Program-made: the position numbers and the translations under genes
Assembly: GCA_964541485.1 (NCBI GenBank)
Contig: CAZIQL010000007.1
Location: 5,338-69,337 of the forward strand
Length of the DNA stretch: 64,000 bases
Direction of reading: 5' to 3'
Source of the DNA: SIG299 sp964541485
GTDB taxonomy: Bacteria; Bacillota; Clostridia; Lachnospirales; Lachnospiraceae
Shown here: piece after piece, positions 62,793 through 64,000 of the stretch
Layout: each line of letters begins with the position of its first letter
How positions within the stretch are numbered: the stretch's first letter is position 1
The notes under the pieces: model-generated
Database searches by the model: none
Seen by the model: only the letters and a program-made list of their open reading frames with translations
Told to the model about the DNA's origin: nothing

Positions 62793-63818
62793 TTATGTAA
62801 ATAAAACTTGTATCGTCTCTTCTTTTTTTCCCGCCTGCTCCATCGTCTGGATCAGTTTCTGCATATTCTTTTCCGGAATCCAGGATTTCCGGTTGTTATA
62901 ATACTGATTTGCCACCTTCCAGAATTTTTCCGGATACGAGAGCAACACAAGCAGCAACCGCCGCTCTTCCCCGGAAAGCGGTCTGATGTCCTCATACGCT
63001 TCCAGCATCTTCTGCCCCATTGTCACATCCCAGTCCCATTTCTCAAGTATTTTTCGAAACAGCAGGTAAAAATCATGTATCTGTACTCCCATCGCAGCTT
63101 TTTGGAACCCTGTCACGGCAACTGTATCTTTGCCCAGTATTACGCTGTGATGCGTAAAATTTCCATGAAGCATCGTTCCGTTTTCCACTGCCTTCCGGTA
63201 ACATCCTTCGTACTCTTCATCATCCAGCAGTCCGGTAGCTCTCTCTGCCTGTTCATACTGCATCGAAAACTGGCTCAAAAATTTCTGTTCAAAACTGCTC
63301 TTCTGTTTTTTTGCCCTGATATAGGCACGTACCCTGCGAAGCTCCCGATTTCTTCGCTCCAACAGCTCCGTCACCCTGGGTTGCATGCAGAATGTTTTCT
63401 CTTCCTCCGTCAATTCCATTCCAATCAGACTGTTATGCAGCTGTGCCAATGCTTTTGTTGTTGCCAGTACATGCCCGATGTTTTGTGTATCACACTCTTC
63501 TCCGGCATACCAGTCCCGCATTACAAAGCCTTCCCCGTATGGTCCCTGAACCAGATAGCTTCCTTCTCTTGACAGGACATAACTGTCTACCGCAGGAAAA
63601 CCATGTTCCCTTGCGTGATTTTTTACTCTCTGCTCAAATGCCAGCTTACCTTCACTGAACGGACTGCCGCCAAGCAGCTTCAGCCCCTGACCGGTTTCCA
63701 GCACCCAGGCCCCCTTCATTCGGTTTGCCCGGTAAATCTCAAGATCATATTTGGACAGCAAATCCGCCTGTTTCTCATCCATACCTCTCCCTCCGACCAA
63801 GATTCGTACTCCTTTCAT
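62793..63818 (-). CDS. CotS-family kinase-like protein
   Basis: A 341-residue protein of the CotS/HSK2-like phosphotransferase fold. It has GAWVLETGQGLKLLGGSPFS (N-lobe), YLVQGPYGEGFVMRDWYAGEECDT, a catalytic-loop-like LHGNFTHHSVIL (His-Gly-Asn in place of His-Gly-Asp) and VAVTGFQKAAMGVQIHDFYLLF in the DFG/DLA position. In Bacillus these are spore coat proteins. The HGN and GFQ variants suggest weak or no kinase activity. The start at 63818 could be moved to later Met codons. Confidence 0.8.
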   Translation of the reverse strand: MKGVRILVGGRGMDEKQADLLSKYDLEIYRANRMKGAWVLETGQGLKLLGGSPFSEGKLAFEQRVKNHAREHGFPAVDSYVLSREGSYLVQGPYGEGFVMRDWYAGEECDTQNIGHVLATTKALAQLHNSLIGMELTEEEKTFCMQPRVTELLERRNRELRRVRAYIRAKKQKSSFEQKFLSQFSMQYEQAERATGLLDDEEYEGCYRKAVENGTMLHGNFTHHSVILGKDTVAVTGFQKAAMGVQIHDFYLLFRKILEKWDWDVTMGQKMLEAYEDIRPLSGEERRLLLVLLSYPEKFWKVANQYYNNRKSWIPEKNMQKLIQTMEQAGKKEETIQVLFT

Positions 63819-63861
63819 CTTATGTCGAAGGTTCTGTCCTTATGCTTGTTTCTCCTGTAAC

Positions 63862-64000
63862 TTACTTTTCAAGCAGCCCAAGCAGGGTTTCCCGCTCGTT
63901 TAATTCCGGATGCTCCAGCACTTCTTCTAACAGAGCCGTAAGCTTTTCTCCGATTTCCTTTCCCGGCGTCACCCCAAGTGCAATCAAATCGCGCCCGTTT
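63862..64000 (-). CDS. probable CCA tRNA nucleotidyltransferase, C-terminal end (partial)
   Basis: The window's right edge holds the last 45 codons of a gene. The peptide NGRDLIALGVTPGKEIGEKL followed by TALLEEVLEHPELNERETLL resembles the C-terminus of CCA-adding enzymes and related poly(A) polymerase-family proteins, where a conserved NGxDLxxLGxxPGxxIG occurs. The enzyme adds or repairs the tRNA 3' CCA. The catalytic domain is outside the window, so the assignment rests on this motif alone. Confidence 0.65.
   Translation of the reverse strand, partial: NGRDLIALGVTPGKEIGEKLTALLEEVLEHPELNERETLLGLLEK

Noticed and set aside
62808..63572. 254-codon plus-strand frame opposite the CotS-type gene
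   Set aside because: Antisense shadow; rich in Phe, His and Cys with no recognised motif and no ribosome site.
1..64000. tRNA or rRNA genes
   Set aside because: No cloverleaf-like GGTTCGAATCC arms with acceptor pairing and no rRNA-like conserved blocks were noticed; the TTCGAA at 46560 is part of a hairpin loop.

Overview
The window reads as chromosomal DNA of an anaerobic, spore-forming Firmicute, most likely a Lachnospiraceae-type gut Clostridium. This rests on the rubrerythrins and a 2[4Fe-4S] ferredoxin, spore genes (cwlD, a CotS-type kinase), PerR, MecA, GdpP, a CIRCE operator at clpB and GH31/GH43/GH74 glycosidases. No rRNA, tRNA, prophage or CRISPR array was seen. Most genes lie on the minus strand.

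Layout. 1-7 kb is an unstable accessory stretch: an exported protein broken by an amber codon, a decayed rubrerythrin copy, a four-gene ABC exporter operon, and an XRE regulator whose C-terminus looks like transposase remnant. An intact rubrerythrin sits at 6.8 kb. 7.5-21 kb is core: rpiB, Sua5/YwlC, cwlD, a GH18 protein, a Ser/Thr kinase with an unusual C-terminal domain, mecA, a DUF1858 protein, ferredoxin, dnaB, rplI, gdpP and aspartate kinase. 21-25 kb holds an OmpR/PhoR-type two-component pair beside a Na/phosphate cotransporter. 25-30 kb encodes a GH31 and a GH74-type protein, both without signal peptide, which suggests intracellular processing of xyloglucan-type oligosaccharides; a GH43 enzyme with a CG-centred operator lies at 33.4 kb.

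30-33 kb is an oxidative-stress island: free Met-R-sulfoxide reductase, perR, reverse rubrerythrin and a classical rubrerythrin, with palindromic operators at perR and the reverse rubrerythrin. 34-38.7 kb has an SDR, a GNAT, a MATE exporter and a DEAD-box helicase. The 590-bp intergenic region 38749-39338 is the most unusual non-coding part: two inverted 38-bp elements, then seven copies of a TAGANGGTAA motif alternating in orientation with strict 29/33-bp spacing (62-bp period).

39.3-46.4 kb is again accessory: a stand-alone DAK2-like domain, a frameshifted cysteine-rich protein, XRE regulators, a DMT transporter, a LURP-one protein, an AAA/DUF4143 ATPase with a repeated promoter box, and a truncated GNAT. 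46.6-64 kb is core: pmbA/tldD, clpB, HAD phosphatases, a FUSC transporter, pepF, hflK/hflC, a phosphohexomutase, a PEGA-domain protein, a CotS-type kinase and the end of a probable CCA-adding enzyme. The best candidates for something undescribed are the 62-bp array, a leader element shared by rpiB and an XRE gene, the kinase with a degenerate ParA-like domain, and the repeated ATPase promoter box.
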